DNA of 15,444 nt, taken from the NCBI GenBank assembly GCA_035715725.1, contig DASTKT010000158.1, forward strand, positions 1 to 15,444. The letters run 5' to 3'. Under the pieces are notes generated by a model. It had not been told where the DNA came from. It ran no database searches and worked only from the letters and a program-made list of their open reading frames with translations. The position numbers and the translations under genes were made by a program. The stretch's first letter is position 1; the number at the start of each line of letters is the position of its first letter. This document shows, piece by piece, positions 6,525-13,254 of this stretch. The DNA is from JADGGV01 sp035715725. Lineage in GTDB: Bacteria; Gemmatimonadota; Gemmatimonadetes; Longimicrobiales; RSA9.

Positions 6525-7997
6525 CTATCCCTCCACGACCGGCTGCGCCTCCCCGCTCGCCTCCGCGGCCCCGACCCGGCGCGCGCCCGCGTAGATCGCC
6601 ACGCCCAGCAGGTTCGCGCCGGCGAGCACCGCCAGGATCTTGGCGGCGAAGACCTGCCAGCTCGCGACGTCGATGATCGGGAAGATCGAGAGCACGGAGT
6701 AGAGGAGGCTGACGGCGAAGCCGGCGGCGGCGGCGGCGCGCAGCCAGAGCGGCGGCCTCTCCGGCAGGCGGCTGGCCGCGACGAGCGGGATCGCGAAGAG
6801 GGCGAGGTAGGTGAAGGCGTAGAAGATGCCGGCGGCGTTCTCGAGGAGCTGGAACGCCTCCTGGATGCCGACGCCGGCCTGCCCCGCGAGCGAGAGCAGG
6901 AGCGTCAGCGCGGCCACGAAGAGGATCGAGTTGCGCGGCGTGCGGAAGCGCGGATCGAGGCGCGTGAACCACTTCGGCAGGAGCCCGTCCCAGCCGGCGA
7001 CCATCGGCAGGCGCGTGTTTCCGGCGAAGATGAGCGTCACGCTCCCGAGCTGCCGGAGCACGAGCAGGAAGATGAGCAGCGGCACGATCATGCGCGCGAA
7101 GCCGAGGCCCTGGAAGCCGAGCGACAGCGTCTGCGGGATCGGGCTCACCAGGTCGATGCGGTCGGGCGGGACGAGCGCCAGGACGCTGCTCGTGCCCAGG
7201 ATGAACATGAGCGCGATCACCGGCACGGCGATGAGGACGGAGCGCGAGATCGTGCGAGCCGGGCTGCGGCACTCGCCCGCCAGGATCGCCACGTACTCGA
7301 AGCCGCTGAACGCGCCCAGCGCCATCTTGCCGAAGATGTTCAGGCTGAGCGGCGTCGCCCGCGGCACCGACGCGGCGAGCGGGTGGTAGGCCGGGATCGT
7401 GCCGCGCCGGAGCGCGACGAAGGGGATGGCGACGAGCGCCGCGAACGTCAGGATCTGCGCCACGCCGCCGATGTCCTGCACCCACTTCCCCACCCGCAGC
7501 CCCAGGAGCGCGACCAGCGTGATGCCGCAGATCATCGCGATGCTCACGGCGCCCGTGTACCACCACGCCCCCGTCAGCGCCGCGAAGCCCGGCCCGAGCA
7601 GGTAGGACAGGTTCGTCGCGACGACGACGGCGAACGTCGCCATGATCAGGATCGTGTACGCCCACAGGTTCCAGGCGACGAGGAATCCCGCGAACTTCCC
7701 CAGCGCCAGCGTCGCCCACTGGTAGAGCCCGCCCTCGAGCGGGAGCAGGCGGTTCAGGTAGATCACCACCGCCGCCTGCGGCAGGTAGTACAGCGCGATC
7801 GCGAGCAGCCAGAAGACGAGGTGCGCGGTGCCCAGCTTGGCGGCGGTCCCGACCCACCCCGAGCCGACCACGTACAGGATCTGGATCAGCACGAGGTCGG
7901 CGAGCCGCAGCTCCTTGCGGAACGCCGCGCTGCGCGCCTCGACTTCGCCGATGCGCGCGGCCGCGGCGTCGGAGGCGGCGGTCACGGTTTCCGACAC
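6525..7997 (-). CDS. APC-superfamily amino-acid permease
   Basis: This encodes a 490-residue inner-membrane transporter with about 12 hydrophobic segments, the size and layout of amino acid/polyamine/organocation permeases. The first transmembrane helix has the glycine-rich break typical of the fold (ILYVVGSGWVGTAAKLG, from about residue 40). TM2-TM3 carry LPLEGGLYQWATLALGKFAGFLVAWN, and TM6 has GAFSGFEYVAILAGECRSPARTI. That last segment matches the F/Y-x-G-x-E substrate-binding region of the family. The C-terminal tail is polar. The start is GTG at 7997 with GGGGAGG 5 nt upstream; a nearer-looking ATG at 8002 reads into a stop after six codons. It stands alone, with a likely own promoter at 8139-8167. 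The substrate cannot be predicted; uptake or exchange of an amino acid is likely. Confidence 0.93.
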   Translation of the reverse strand: MSETVTAASDAAAARIGEVEARSAAFRKELRLADLVLIQILYVVGSGWVGTAAKLGTAHLVFWLLAIALYYLPQAAVVIYLNRLLPLEGGLYQWATLALGKFAGFLVAWNLWAYTILIMATFAVVVATNLSYLLGPGFAALTGAWWYTGAVSIAMICGITLVALLGLRVGKWVQDIGGVAQILTFAALVAIPFVALRRGTIPAYHPLAASVPRATPLSLNIFGKMALGAFSGFEYVAILAGECRSPARTISRSVLIAVPVIALMFILGTSSVLALVPPDRIDLVSPIPQTLSLGFQGLGFARMIVPLLIFLLVLRQLGSVTLIFAGNTRLPMVAGWDGLLPKWFTRLDPRFRTPRNSILFVAALTLLLSLAGQAGVGIQEAFQLLENAAGIFYAFTYLALFAIPLVAASRLPERPPLWLRAAAAAGFAVSLLYSVLSIFPIIDVASWQVFAAKILAVLAGANLLGVAIYAGARRVGAAEASGEAQPVVEG

Positions 7998-8138
7998 GCC
8001 ATCCTCCCCGGCGAGGAAGCACGACCGATCGGCGACGGCCGCCGCTCGGGCGCGCCTGGATGAGACAGGCGTTCGGTCCGGGACGCGATCATGCGGGTCG
8101 GTGCCGAGGGGTGCGGAAGCGGCTGGGAGACGGGGTCC

Positions 8139-8167
8139 AGACTAGGCGCGGCGTCTCGCCCGGACAA
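8139..8167 (-). promoter_or_regulatory. Candidate permease promoter
   Basis: On the minus strand TTGTCC (8167-8162) is followed after 17 nt by TAGTCT (8144-8139). The -10 has the TA...T form expected in high-GC bacteria. The transcript would have an untranslated leader of about 135 nt before the permease GTG. Confidence 0.42.
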
Positions 8168-8211
8168 GGCTGACGATCCGCCCCCCGGGGCGCGCCGCCC
8201 TGGACGACGAA

Positions 8212-8241
8212 GCGCCCGGTGGGTTGCTCCCCACCGGGCGC
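8212..8241 (-). terminator. Perfect 12-bp stem-loop, likely terminator after the peroxiredoxin gene
   Basis: Arms GCGCCCGGTGGG (8212-8223) and CCCACCGGGCGC (8230-8241) pair perfectly around a 6-nt loop. It is flanked by AA on the left and CTTT on the right. It follows the peroxiredoxin gene on the minus strand and precedes the permease promoter, the right place to separate the two units. A near copy of the right arm occurs in the hairpin at 11788-11817. Confidence 0.65.
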
Positions 8242-8323
8242 CTTTCACATCCCCGGGCCGTCTCGAATGCCCGGCTCCCCGCCCCGACGTCGCGGGTCAG
8301 CGCGAACCAGCGCCGGCCAGAGA

Positions 8324-8393
8324 CGAGTGGGGGAGCGGGGGAGCGGGAGATGGTCTTGTCTCCCACTCATCCACCCCTCCACTCCCCCACTCG
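8324..8393. repeat. Long imperfect palindrome of G-runs and C-runs
   Basis: CGAGTGGGGGAG (8324-8335) is the exact reverse complement of CTCCCCCACTCG (8382-8393). Inside, GGGAGA (8345-8350) pairs with TCTCCC (8359-8364) around TGGTCTTG. The left half is nearly all purine and the right half nearly all pyrimidine. It starts 14 bp past the peroxiredoxin stop, so it would be a strong 3' hairpin on that mRNA. It looks like a dispersed intergenic element, though only one copy is in view. Confidence 0.6.
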
Positions 8394-8407
8394 AGCCGTC
8401 CCGCGCC

Positions 8408-9004
8408 TCACCCCTTCGCCTTCGCCACCTCCGCCGCCAGCTCCTTGTACGCGTCCTCGTTGAGCGCGCCGAACTTCGTGTTGCGGAAGCGGATCGTGCC
8501 GTCCTTGCCGATCACGAAGACGGTGCGCGAGTTCATCTTCCGGCCCGGGATCGCGGAGCCGTACATCTTCCCCAGCGACTGGTCCGGGTCCGACACGAGC
8601 GCGAACGGGAACTTCATGTCCTTCGCCCAGCTCGCGTGCGAGTCGATGCCGTCCACGGAGATCGGCAGCACGACGACGCCCTTCCCGAAGAGCGTCGCAT
8701 ACTCGTCGCGGAACTTCGACAGCTCGGCGGTGCATCCGCTCGTCCGGTCCCCCGGGTAGAACGCGAGCACGACCACCTTCCCCTTGAGCGACGCGAGCGA
8801 GACCGGCTTCATGAGCGGCCCGTTCGCGTCCGCCGCGGGCGCCGTGAAGTCCGGCGCCGCGACGCCCACCTCCGGCGCGGGCGACACCTCCGCCGGCGCC
8901 GCCTTCGCCGGCGCCGGGGTGGCCGGCGTCTGCGCGCGCAGGCTCACCGCGCCGCCGAGCACGGCGGCGAGAGCCAGACCGAGAGAACTGCGGAACGCGA
9001 ACAT
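8408..9004 (-). CDS. Exported PrxQ/Bcp-type peroxiredoxin lacking the usual resolving cysteine
   Basis: This 198-residue AhpC/TSA-family protein reduces peroxides through a reactive cysteine. An N-terminal signal (MFAFRSSLGLALAAVLGGAVSLRAQ) and an A/P-rich linker (26-46) precede the thioredoxin fold, so it acts outside the cytoplasm. The catalytic motif is YPGDRTSGCTAELSKFRDEY, with peroxidatic C91, T88 and a conserved arginine (R160). In most PrxQ/Bcp proteins the position five residues after the catalytic cysteine is the resolving cysteine; here it is S96, and no other cysteine is present. It should therefore work as a 1-Cys enzyme needing an outside reductant. GGAGG lies 6 nt before the ATG. 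The TlpA-like and CcdA-like genes lie just upstream on the same strand, a natural source of electrons. Confidence 0.92.
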   Translation of the reverse strand: MFAFRSSLGLALAAVLGGAVSLRAQTPATPAPAKAAPAEVSPAPEVGVAAPDFTAPAADANGPLMKPVSLASLKGKVVVLAFYPGDRTSGCTAELSKFRDEYATLFGKGVVVLPISVDGIDSHASWAKDMKFPFALVSDPDQSLGKMYGSAIPGRKMNSRTVFVIGKDGTIRFRNTKFGALNEDAYKELAAEVAKAKG

Positions 9005-9090
9005 CTCCTACCTCCGGATGAAGGTCCCCTCACCCCCCGCGCCCTCTCCGGGGGACTCCGTTCCTGCTGCCATCCGCACCGCTGCCCCCC

Positions 9091-9609
9091 TCACAACCCC
9101 TTCCTCACCGCCGCCTCCAGGTCCTGCCCCTCCCCCAGCCCCGTGTACACGACCTTCCCCTTCCGATCCACCACCACGACGTACGACGTCGCCGGCACAT
9201 CGTAGGCGTCCGCCGCCTTCCCGCTCCGGTCGAAGTAGTGCTCGCCCGGCGTGTTGTGCGCCGCGACGTGCCGCTTCACCCGCTCGCGCGACTCGTTGAC
9301 CGACACCGCCACCGAGACGAAGCGCATCTGCTTCCCGTACTTCGCCTGCGCGGCCCGGACGCGCGGCTCGAGCGCGCGGCAGACCGGGCACCACACCGCC
9401 CAGAACTCGATCAGCGTCGGCCCCTGCGCGGTCACCGTCGCGAGGTCGACCGGCCGGCCGTCCAGCGTCTCCACGAGCGCGCTCGGCGCCGGCTGGCCGA
9501 CCTCGATGCCGATCCCCTGCGCGGCGGCGCGCGCCGGCGCGGCGACCGCGAGGATGGTCAGAACCACAACGACGGAAAACGCCCGCGTCGCCAGCCCATG
9601 AAGCGTCAT
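9091..9609 (-). CDS. TlpA/ResA-like extracytoplasmic thioredoxin
   Basis: This is a 172-residue thiol-disulfide oxidoreductase. The N-terminal signal or anchor (AFSVVVVLTILAVAAPARAAAQG, about residues 10-32) exports the domain. The thioredoxin fold has the active site EFWAVWCPVCRALEPRV, with redox cysteines C74 and C77 (WCPVC). The cis-proline is P139 in YDVPATSYVVVVD. Length and layout match the TlpA/ResA/CcmG group, which reduces cysteines in periplasmic proteins. The ATG at 9609 overlaps the stop of the CcdA-like gene as ATGA, so the two proteins are made together and are probably partners. The peroxiredoxin gene follows after 86 bp. Whether it serves cytochrome c maturation or the peroxidase cannot be told from sequence; no ccm gene is near. 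Confidence 0.9.
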   Translation of the reverse strand: MTLHGLATRAFSVVVVLTILAVAAPARAAAQGIGIEVGQPAPSALVETLDGRPVDLATVTAQGPTLIEFWAVWCPVCRALEPRVRAAQAKYGKQMRFVSVAVSVNESRERVKRHVAAHNTPGEHYFDRSGKAADAYDVPATSYVVVVDRKGKVVYTGLGEGQDLEAAVRKGL

Positions 9610-10352
9610 ATCAGCGTCTGTCCCGCCTGCACGAGGTAATACTCGGCCGCGGCGAGCATGAGCAGCGCGAAGATGCGCTTCACCCACAGGAGCCACGGCC
9701 CGGAGCGCGGCAGCCGCGCCGCGAAGCCGGAGGAGAGCCCGACGCCGACCAGCAGCGCGCTCATCCCCAGCGAGAACACGAAGAGGTAGACGAAGCCGAG
9801 GACCGGCCGGCGCGTCGTCGCCACCCAGGTCAGCACGGCGGCCATGACGGGCGCCGAGCACGGCGCCGCCACGAGCCCGGACATCGAGCCCATCAGGAAC
9901 GCGCCGGAGACGCGCCCCGCGGTGCCGACGCGCCCGGCGCGCTCGAGCAGCGGCGCCGGCACGCGCACCGGCAGCACGTCGAGCATGGCGAGCGCCGACA
10001 GGATGAGCACGTTCCCCATGAGGAGCAGCAGCCACGGGTTCGTGCTCACCGCGCCGAAGAGCGTGCCGGTCGAGGCGGCGACGAGGCCGAGCGCCGCGTA
10101 CACCGCGGCCATCCCGACGACGTACGCCGCCGTCGCCGCGACGGGCGTCCAGCGCCGCCCCGGCTCGCCCCGCTCCGTCCGCCCCGCCGCCGAGCCGCCC
10201 ACGACCGCGGCCGTGATCGGGATCATCGGGTAGATGCACGGCGTGAGGCTGGCCAGCACGCCGCCCAGGAAGACGAGCGGGAGCGCCGCCGCGGGATGGT
10301 TCGACAGTGCCGCCGGCAGCCCGGCGTTCTCCACGATCAGCGCAGCGTTCAT
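9606..10352 (-). CDS. CcdA/DsbD-type membrane thiol reductase
   Basis: This 248-residue integral membrane protein carries reducing equivalents from cytoplasmic thioredoxin across the membrane. The two redox cysteines sit in the family motifs: C39 in GVLASLTPCIYPMIPITAAVVG and C165 in SGLVAAPCSAPVMAAVL, each at the start of a matching half. I count at least six hydrophobic segments. The TPCIYPMIP wording is closer to the DsbD transmembrane domain than to the shortest CcdA proteins, but the thioredoxin domains of full DsbD are absent. The ATG at 10352 (MNAALIVENAG) is preferred although its ribosome site is weak; the open frame extends further upstream with sequence unlike the family. It is coupled by a 4-nt overlap to the TlpA-like gene, its likely electron acceptor. 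Confidence 0.92.
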   Translation of the reverse strand: MNAALIVENAGLPAALSNHPAAALPLVFLGGVLASLTPCIYPMIPITAAVVGGSAAGRTERGEPGRRWTPVAATAAYVVGMAAVYAALGLVAASTGTLFGAVSTNPWLLLLMGNVLILSALAMLDVLPVRVPAPLLERAGRVGTAGRVSGAFLMGSMSGLVAAPCSAPVMAAVLTWVATTRRPVLGFVYLFVFSLGMSALLVGVGLSSGFAARLPRSGPWLLWVKRIFALLMLAAAEYYLVQAGQTLI

Positions 10353-10482
10353 CGATCCGGCGAAAGGGAAGGTCGCGCGCCGCTTCGGCGCCCGGGGTCC
10401 AGGAGTGGAACCGACGAGACGGGGGCCGGGTTCCGTCGCCCGATCCGGCGGGCGGCGGCTACGCCCCGCTCCGCCACGCTCC

Positions 10483-10511
10483 TTGCCCCGCCGCGCGCCG
10501 CGCCGCAGTAT
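10483..10511 (+). promoter_or_regulatory. Weak candidate promoter of the amidase gene
   Basis: TTGCCC (10483-10488) and CAGTAT (10506-10511) are separated by 17 nt, about 40 nt upstream of the amidase ATG. Both boxes are imperfect. The 199-bp gap between the divergent ccdA-like and amidase genes must hold promoters for both; I found none convincing for the minus strand. Confidence 0.28.
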
Positions 10512-10551
10512 CGCCGGATCGACCCGTCCCCCGCCACCCGACAGGCGCTCC

Positions 10552-11610
10552 ATGACCGCACGCACCCTGCGACGCCGCCCCGCCGTCCTCGCCCTGCTCG
10601 CCGGCCTTGCCGGCGCCGGAGCGGGCCCCGCGAGCGCGCAGACGCCGCTCACGCTCGAGCCCTCGCCGCGCACCGTCGCCTACGGCTACTACAGCGCGCA
10701 GGCGACGCCGGTGCTCCGCATCCGCTCCGGCGACGTCGTACGCATCCACACGCTGATCACGTCGACGCCGCAGCGGCTCCTCGCGGCGGGCGTGGACTCG
10801 GCGCGGATCGAGCCGGCGCTCCGCGACATCGTCGAGCACGTCACGGACAAGGGCCCCGGCGGCCACATCCTGACCGGCCCGATCTACGTCGAGGGCGCCG
10901 AGCCGGGCGACGTCCTCGAGGTCCACGTCGAGCGCATCGACCTCGCCATCCCGTACGCGTACAACGCCTTCGGCCCGACGTCCGGCTTCCTCCCGGAGGA
11001 TTTCTCGGAGCGGCGCATGAAGATCGTGCCGCTGGACGCGAAGCGCGGCGTCGCCCGCTTCGCGCCGGGCATCGACATCCCGCTCCGCCCGTTCTTCGGC
11101 TCCATGGGCGTCGCGCCGCCCGACTCCATGGGCCGCGTCAGCAGCGCGCCGCCGTACATCCACGCCGGCAACCTCGACAACAAGGAGCTCGTCGCCGGCT
11201 CGACGCTCTACATCCCCGTCTGGGTCCCCGGCGCGCTCTTCGAGGTCGGCGACGGCCACGCCGCGCAGGGGAACGGCGAGGTCGACATCACGGCACTGGA
11301 GACATCGCTCGTCGGGACGTTCCGCTTCGTCCTGCGCAAGGACATGCACCTCTCCTGGCCGCAGGCCGAGACCGCCACGCACTTCATCGCCATGGGGATG
11401 GACAAGGACCTGGTCGCCGCGACGAAGACGGCCGTCCGCAACATGATCGCGTTCCTCGTCGCGACGAAGGGCCTCTCCCGCGAAGACGCCTACATGCTCA
11501 CGTCCGTCGCCGGCGACGTGAACATCACCCAGCTCGTCGACGGCAACGTCGGCGTGCACGTCATGATGCCGAAGGCGATCTTCACGGGGAGGAAGACGGC
11601 GGGGTCGTGA
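10552..11610 (+). CDS. Exported acetamidase/formamidase-family protein
   Basis: This 352-residue protein belongs to the FmdA/AmdA family, which hydrolyses short amides to the acid and ammonia. Family sequences are plain: GGHILTGPIYVEGAEPGDVLEV, PFFGSMGVAPP, then YIHAGNLDNKELVAGSTLYIPV and PGALFEVGDGHAAQGNGEVDITALE. These include the conserved H/D/E residues of the active region. Unlike the best-known cytoplasmic members, this one begins with an arginine-rich n-region, a hydrophobic core (AVLALLAGLAGAGAG) and a standard cleavage site (ASA before Q30), so it should be exported. The ATG at 10552 fits the signal peptide; its ribosome site is weak (AGGCG). It is monocistronic and divergent from the thiol-redox genes. 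The natural substrate is unknown. Confidence 0.91.
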   Translation: MTARTLRRRPAVLALLAGLAGAGAGPASAQTPLTLEPSPRTVAYGYYSAQATPVLRIRSGDVVRIHTLITSTPQRLLAAGVDSARIEPALRDIVEHVTDKGPGGHILTGPIYVEGAEPGDVLEVHVERIDLAIPYAYNAFGPTSGFLPEDFSERRMKIVPLDAKRGVARFAPGIDIPLRPFFGSMGVAPPDSMGRVSSAPPYIHAGNLDNKELVAGSTLYIPVWVPGALFEVGDGHAAQGNGEVDITALETSLVGTFRFVLRKDMHLSWPQAETATHFIAMGMDKDLVAATKTAVRNMIAFLVATKGLSREDAYMLTSVAGDVNITQLVDGNVGVHVMMPKAIFTGRKTAGS

Positions 11611-11721
11611 GCGGGGTCACCCTCGCGGGCGTTTGCCGCGTGCGATTCAGTGTCACACGGGGGCCCGGCGGGGCGGCGTTCGTCCGGGTCCGCGGGCGGT
11701 CGCCGGCTCCTTCAACAGCAG

Positions 11722-11925
11722 CTCACACGGAGGCGCGGAGGCGCGGAGGGTCGCCGGGCGGTGGAGCGTCTCCGGGGAATGCGGGAAGCGCCCGGGGGTA
11801 GGAAGCCCACCGGGCGCATTCCATTATGAATCATTACAGATTCTTCAGATGCCGGCCGGGGCGCTGCGCCGCGTACGCCGGGATCGTGGACTTCACCGCT
11901 CCGCGCCTCCGCGTCTCCGTGTGAG
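11722..11925. repeat. 27-nt inverted repeat enclosing a hairpin (possible dispersed element)
   Basis: Bases 11722-11748 (beginning CTCACACGGAGG) and 11899-11925 (ending TCTCCGTGTGAG) are reverse complements with one mismatch over 27 nt. They enclose 150 bp that hold the hairpin at 11788-11817. Each arm is itself built on a repeated GGCGCGGAG unit. There is no transposase, and I could not identify target-site duplications. Confidence 0.72.
11788..11817. terminator. Terminator-like hairpin between convergent genes
   Basis: Arms GCGCCCGG (11788-11795) and CCGGGCGC (11810-11817) pair perfectly, with two further G-C pairs inside past a mismatch. GGAATGCG (11776-11783) can also pair with CGCATTCC (11815-11822), giving an alternative overlapping stem. 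It sits between the convergent amidase and acetyltransferase genes. Its right arm plus flank closely matches the hairpin at 8212-8241. Confidence 0.52.
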
Positions 11926-11959
11926 GCGCCGTTCGCCGGCCCCGCCGGAGTCTGTCCGC

Positions 11960-12445
11960 CTACAGCTCCAGCTTCATCCCCACGTGACTCGCCGTGAAGC
12001 CGAGCCGCTCGTAGAAGCGGTGCGCGTCGGCACGGGAACGGTCGGACGTGAGCTGCACCAGCCCGCACCCCGCCGCCCGCGCGCGCTCGATCGCGTCGCG
12101 CACGAGCCGCTCGCCGATCCCACGCCCGCGCAGCTCGCTCGCCACGCGCACCCCCTCGATCAGCCCGCGCGTCATCCCGCGCCGGCTCAGCCCGGGGAGG
12201 ACCATGAGCTGCAGGCACCCCACGACCCGCCCCGCCTCGTCCTCCGCCACCAGCACCTCGTTTCCCCCCTGGGCGACGATGGCGTCGAACGCCTCGCCGT
12301 ACGCCGCCGGCAGCGGGTCCGTCGCCTCCTCCCGCGTCGCCCCCAGGCGGTCGTCCGCGAGCAGCGCCACGATCGCCCGCAGGTCCTCGCGCCGCGCGCC
12401 GCGGATCCGCACCCCGTCCACGGGCTCACCACCGTTGCCGCTCAT
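11960..12445 (-). CDS. GNAT-family N-acetyltransferase
   Basis: This is a 161-residue GCN5-related acetyltransferase, which moves an acetyl group from acetyl-CoA to an amine. The fold is visible in order: an N-terminal strand (VRIRGARREDLRAIVALLADD), EVLVAEDEAGRVVGCLQLMVLPGLSRRG, and the acetyl-CoA-binding motif A, ELRGRGIGERLVRDAIERARAAGC (R/Q-x-x-G-x-G/A as RGRGIG). The closing piece, LTSDRSRADAHRFYERLGFTASHVGMKLEL, is the usual FYERLGF ending. Length is normal and the protein is cytoplasmic. The ATG at 12445 overlaps the stop of the upstream lipoprotein gene as ATGA. The substrate is unknown; the closest wording is that of general small-molecule or amino-acid acetyltransferases. Confidence 0.92.
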   Translation of the reverse strand: MSGNGGEPVDGVRIRGARREDLRAIVALLADDRLGATREEATDPLPAAYGEAFDAIVAQGGNEVLVAEDEAGRVVGCLQLMVLPGLSRRGMTRGLIEGVRVASELRGRGIGERLVRDAIERARAAGCGLVQLTSDRSRADAHRFYERLGFTASHVGMKLEL

Positions 12446-13020
12446 CGCTTGCCGCTCCCCCGCCCGCCGAGGCCGAGCCCCACGACGAGCTGCACCGAGT
12501 TGAACGCGTCCAGCGGCGGCGAGCCCGTCCCGACCAGCCCGAGGAACCGCTCCCGCACGCCCACGGCCAGCAGCGCGCCGCCAAGCGCGGTCTGCACCCC
12601 GACCTCGCCCTGGATCGGCACGGCCGCGCGCTGGATCCCCGGGGACCACGCCACGCCAAGGCCGGAGCCCAGCTCCCAGTACGCGCCCGCCGGCCCCACC
12701 GACCGCGCGCGCCGGTAGCGGGCCTCCACCGTCGTGAACGCGATCGGGTCCGCGTCCCCGGCCGTCGAGTAGCCCGCCAGCTCCAGCGCCGGGCCGAGCC
12801 CGAACCCCGTCCCCGCCGCGCCGGAGTACCCCACCACCTCGCCCTGTCCACCCACGCCCGTCTCCACCCCGCTCACCGCCAGCGTCCCCGCGTCGTACCC
12901 CACCCCACCCCGCACGACCGCCGACGCGCACCCCCCGAGCGCCATCACCCCACAAACCACCCCGCACACGACCCCGACCGCCCCCCCGCTACGCCTCCTC
13001 ACGCTCGCACCTCGCTCCAT
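12442..13020 (-). CDS. Predicted glycine-rich lipoprotein, function unknown
   Basis: I do not recognise the 192-residue product. It has an arginine-containing n-region, a hydrophobic core (AVGVVCGVVCGVMALGG) and the lipobox LGGC at C31, so it should be a lipoprotein. The mature part is rich in glycine and small residues with alternating strands (VGYDAGTLAVSGVETGV, FGLGPALELAGYS, AYWELGSGLGVAWSPG, VQLVVGLGLGG). This resembles an outer-membrane beta-barrel or barrel-like porin fragment, as in uncharacterised outer-membrane proteins, but the evidence is only pattern. GGGGGA lies about 5 nt before the ATG. Its last codons overlap the acetyltransferase start by 4 nt, so the two are cotranslated although they should act in different compartments. 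Confidence 0.72.
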   Translation of the reverse strand: MERGASVRRRSGGAVGVVCGVVCGVMALGGCASAVVRGGVGYDAGTLAVSGVETGVGGQGEVVGYSGAAGTGFGLGPALELAGYSTAGDADPIAFTTVEARYRRARSVGPAGAYWELGSGLGVAWSPGIQRAAVPIQGEVGVQTALGGALLAVGVRERFLGLVGTGSPPLDAFNSVQLVVGLGLGGRGSGKR

Positions 13021-13091
13021 CGCATCCCCCTGACCCGCCCATGCGCCGATCCGACCGCGCAGACGCGCGGACGACGCCCCGCCCTCACCTC

Positions 13092-13246
13092 GCGGCGCAC
13101 CGCGCCGCTACAGCGAGCGCAGCGAGCGTGCGCTCGCCGCAGGCGAGCGATAGCGCCAGCGTGCGCGGCCCGCACGGCCGCGACAGTGAAACGTGCGCCG
13201 CCGTAGGCGGCGATAGCGCAGCGTGCGCCGCGCCTCGGGCGCGGCG
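13092..13246. repeat. Array of hairpins with differing arms in a shared frame
   Basis: Four units, with GTGCG at 13128, 13161, 13193 and 13223 (spacing 33, 32, 30 nt), each hold a perfect hairpin: CGCTCGCC/GGCGAGCG (13131-13149), CGCGGCC/GGCCGCG (13164-13182), CGCCGCC/GGCGGCG (13196-13212) and CGCCGCGCC/GGCGCGGCG (13226-13246). Loops are 3 nt (5 nt in the second). The arms differ from unit to unit but always stay self-complementary, while the linker (CGATAGCGC-CAGC or close) is shared. A related hairpin, GCGGCGC-ACC-GCGCCGC, lies at 13092-13108. The last stem begins 8 bp past the sugar dehydrogenase stop, so the array would form its mRNA 3' end. Confidence 0.75.
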
Positions 13247-13254
13247 AAGGCGGC

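Larger units (their letters stand above)
7998..8407. other. Intergenic region with promoter and two hairpins
   Basis: About 410 bp lie between the permease start and the peroxiredoxin stop, both on the minus strand. I see no gene. It holds the likely permease promoter (8139-8167), a perfect 12-bp terminator-like hairpin (8212-8241) and a G-run/C-run palindrome (8324-8393). Confidence 0.6.
11611..11959. other. Intergenic region between convergent genes, no gene seen
   Basis: About 350 bp separate the amidase stop from the acetyltransferase stop. No frame here looks like protein. It contains the inverted-repeat element (11722-11925) and a terminator-like hairpin (11788-11817). A short AT-richer patch (11818-11850, around ATTATGAATCATTACAG) is unusual for this window. 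Confidence 0.6.

Noticed and set aside
5683..8063. Very long open frames on both strands across the permease and DinB genes
   Set aside because: They are R/A/P/E-rich shadows of the permease frame, which alone has regular membrane helices and family motifs.
9024..9056. GTCCCC/GGGGAC hairpin between the TlpA-like and peroxiredoxin genes
   Set aside because: Only a 6-bp stem with a 21-nt loop; too weak to call a terminator within what is probably one transcript.
11722..11925. Insertion sequence
   Set aside because: The core is 150 bp with no transposase frame, and I could not show target-site duplications, so I list it only as a repeat.
13092..13246. CRISPR array
   Set aside because: There are no identical direct repeats with unique spacers; instead the palindromic part varies and the linker is kept. 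No cas gene is near.
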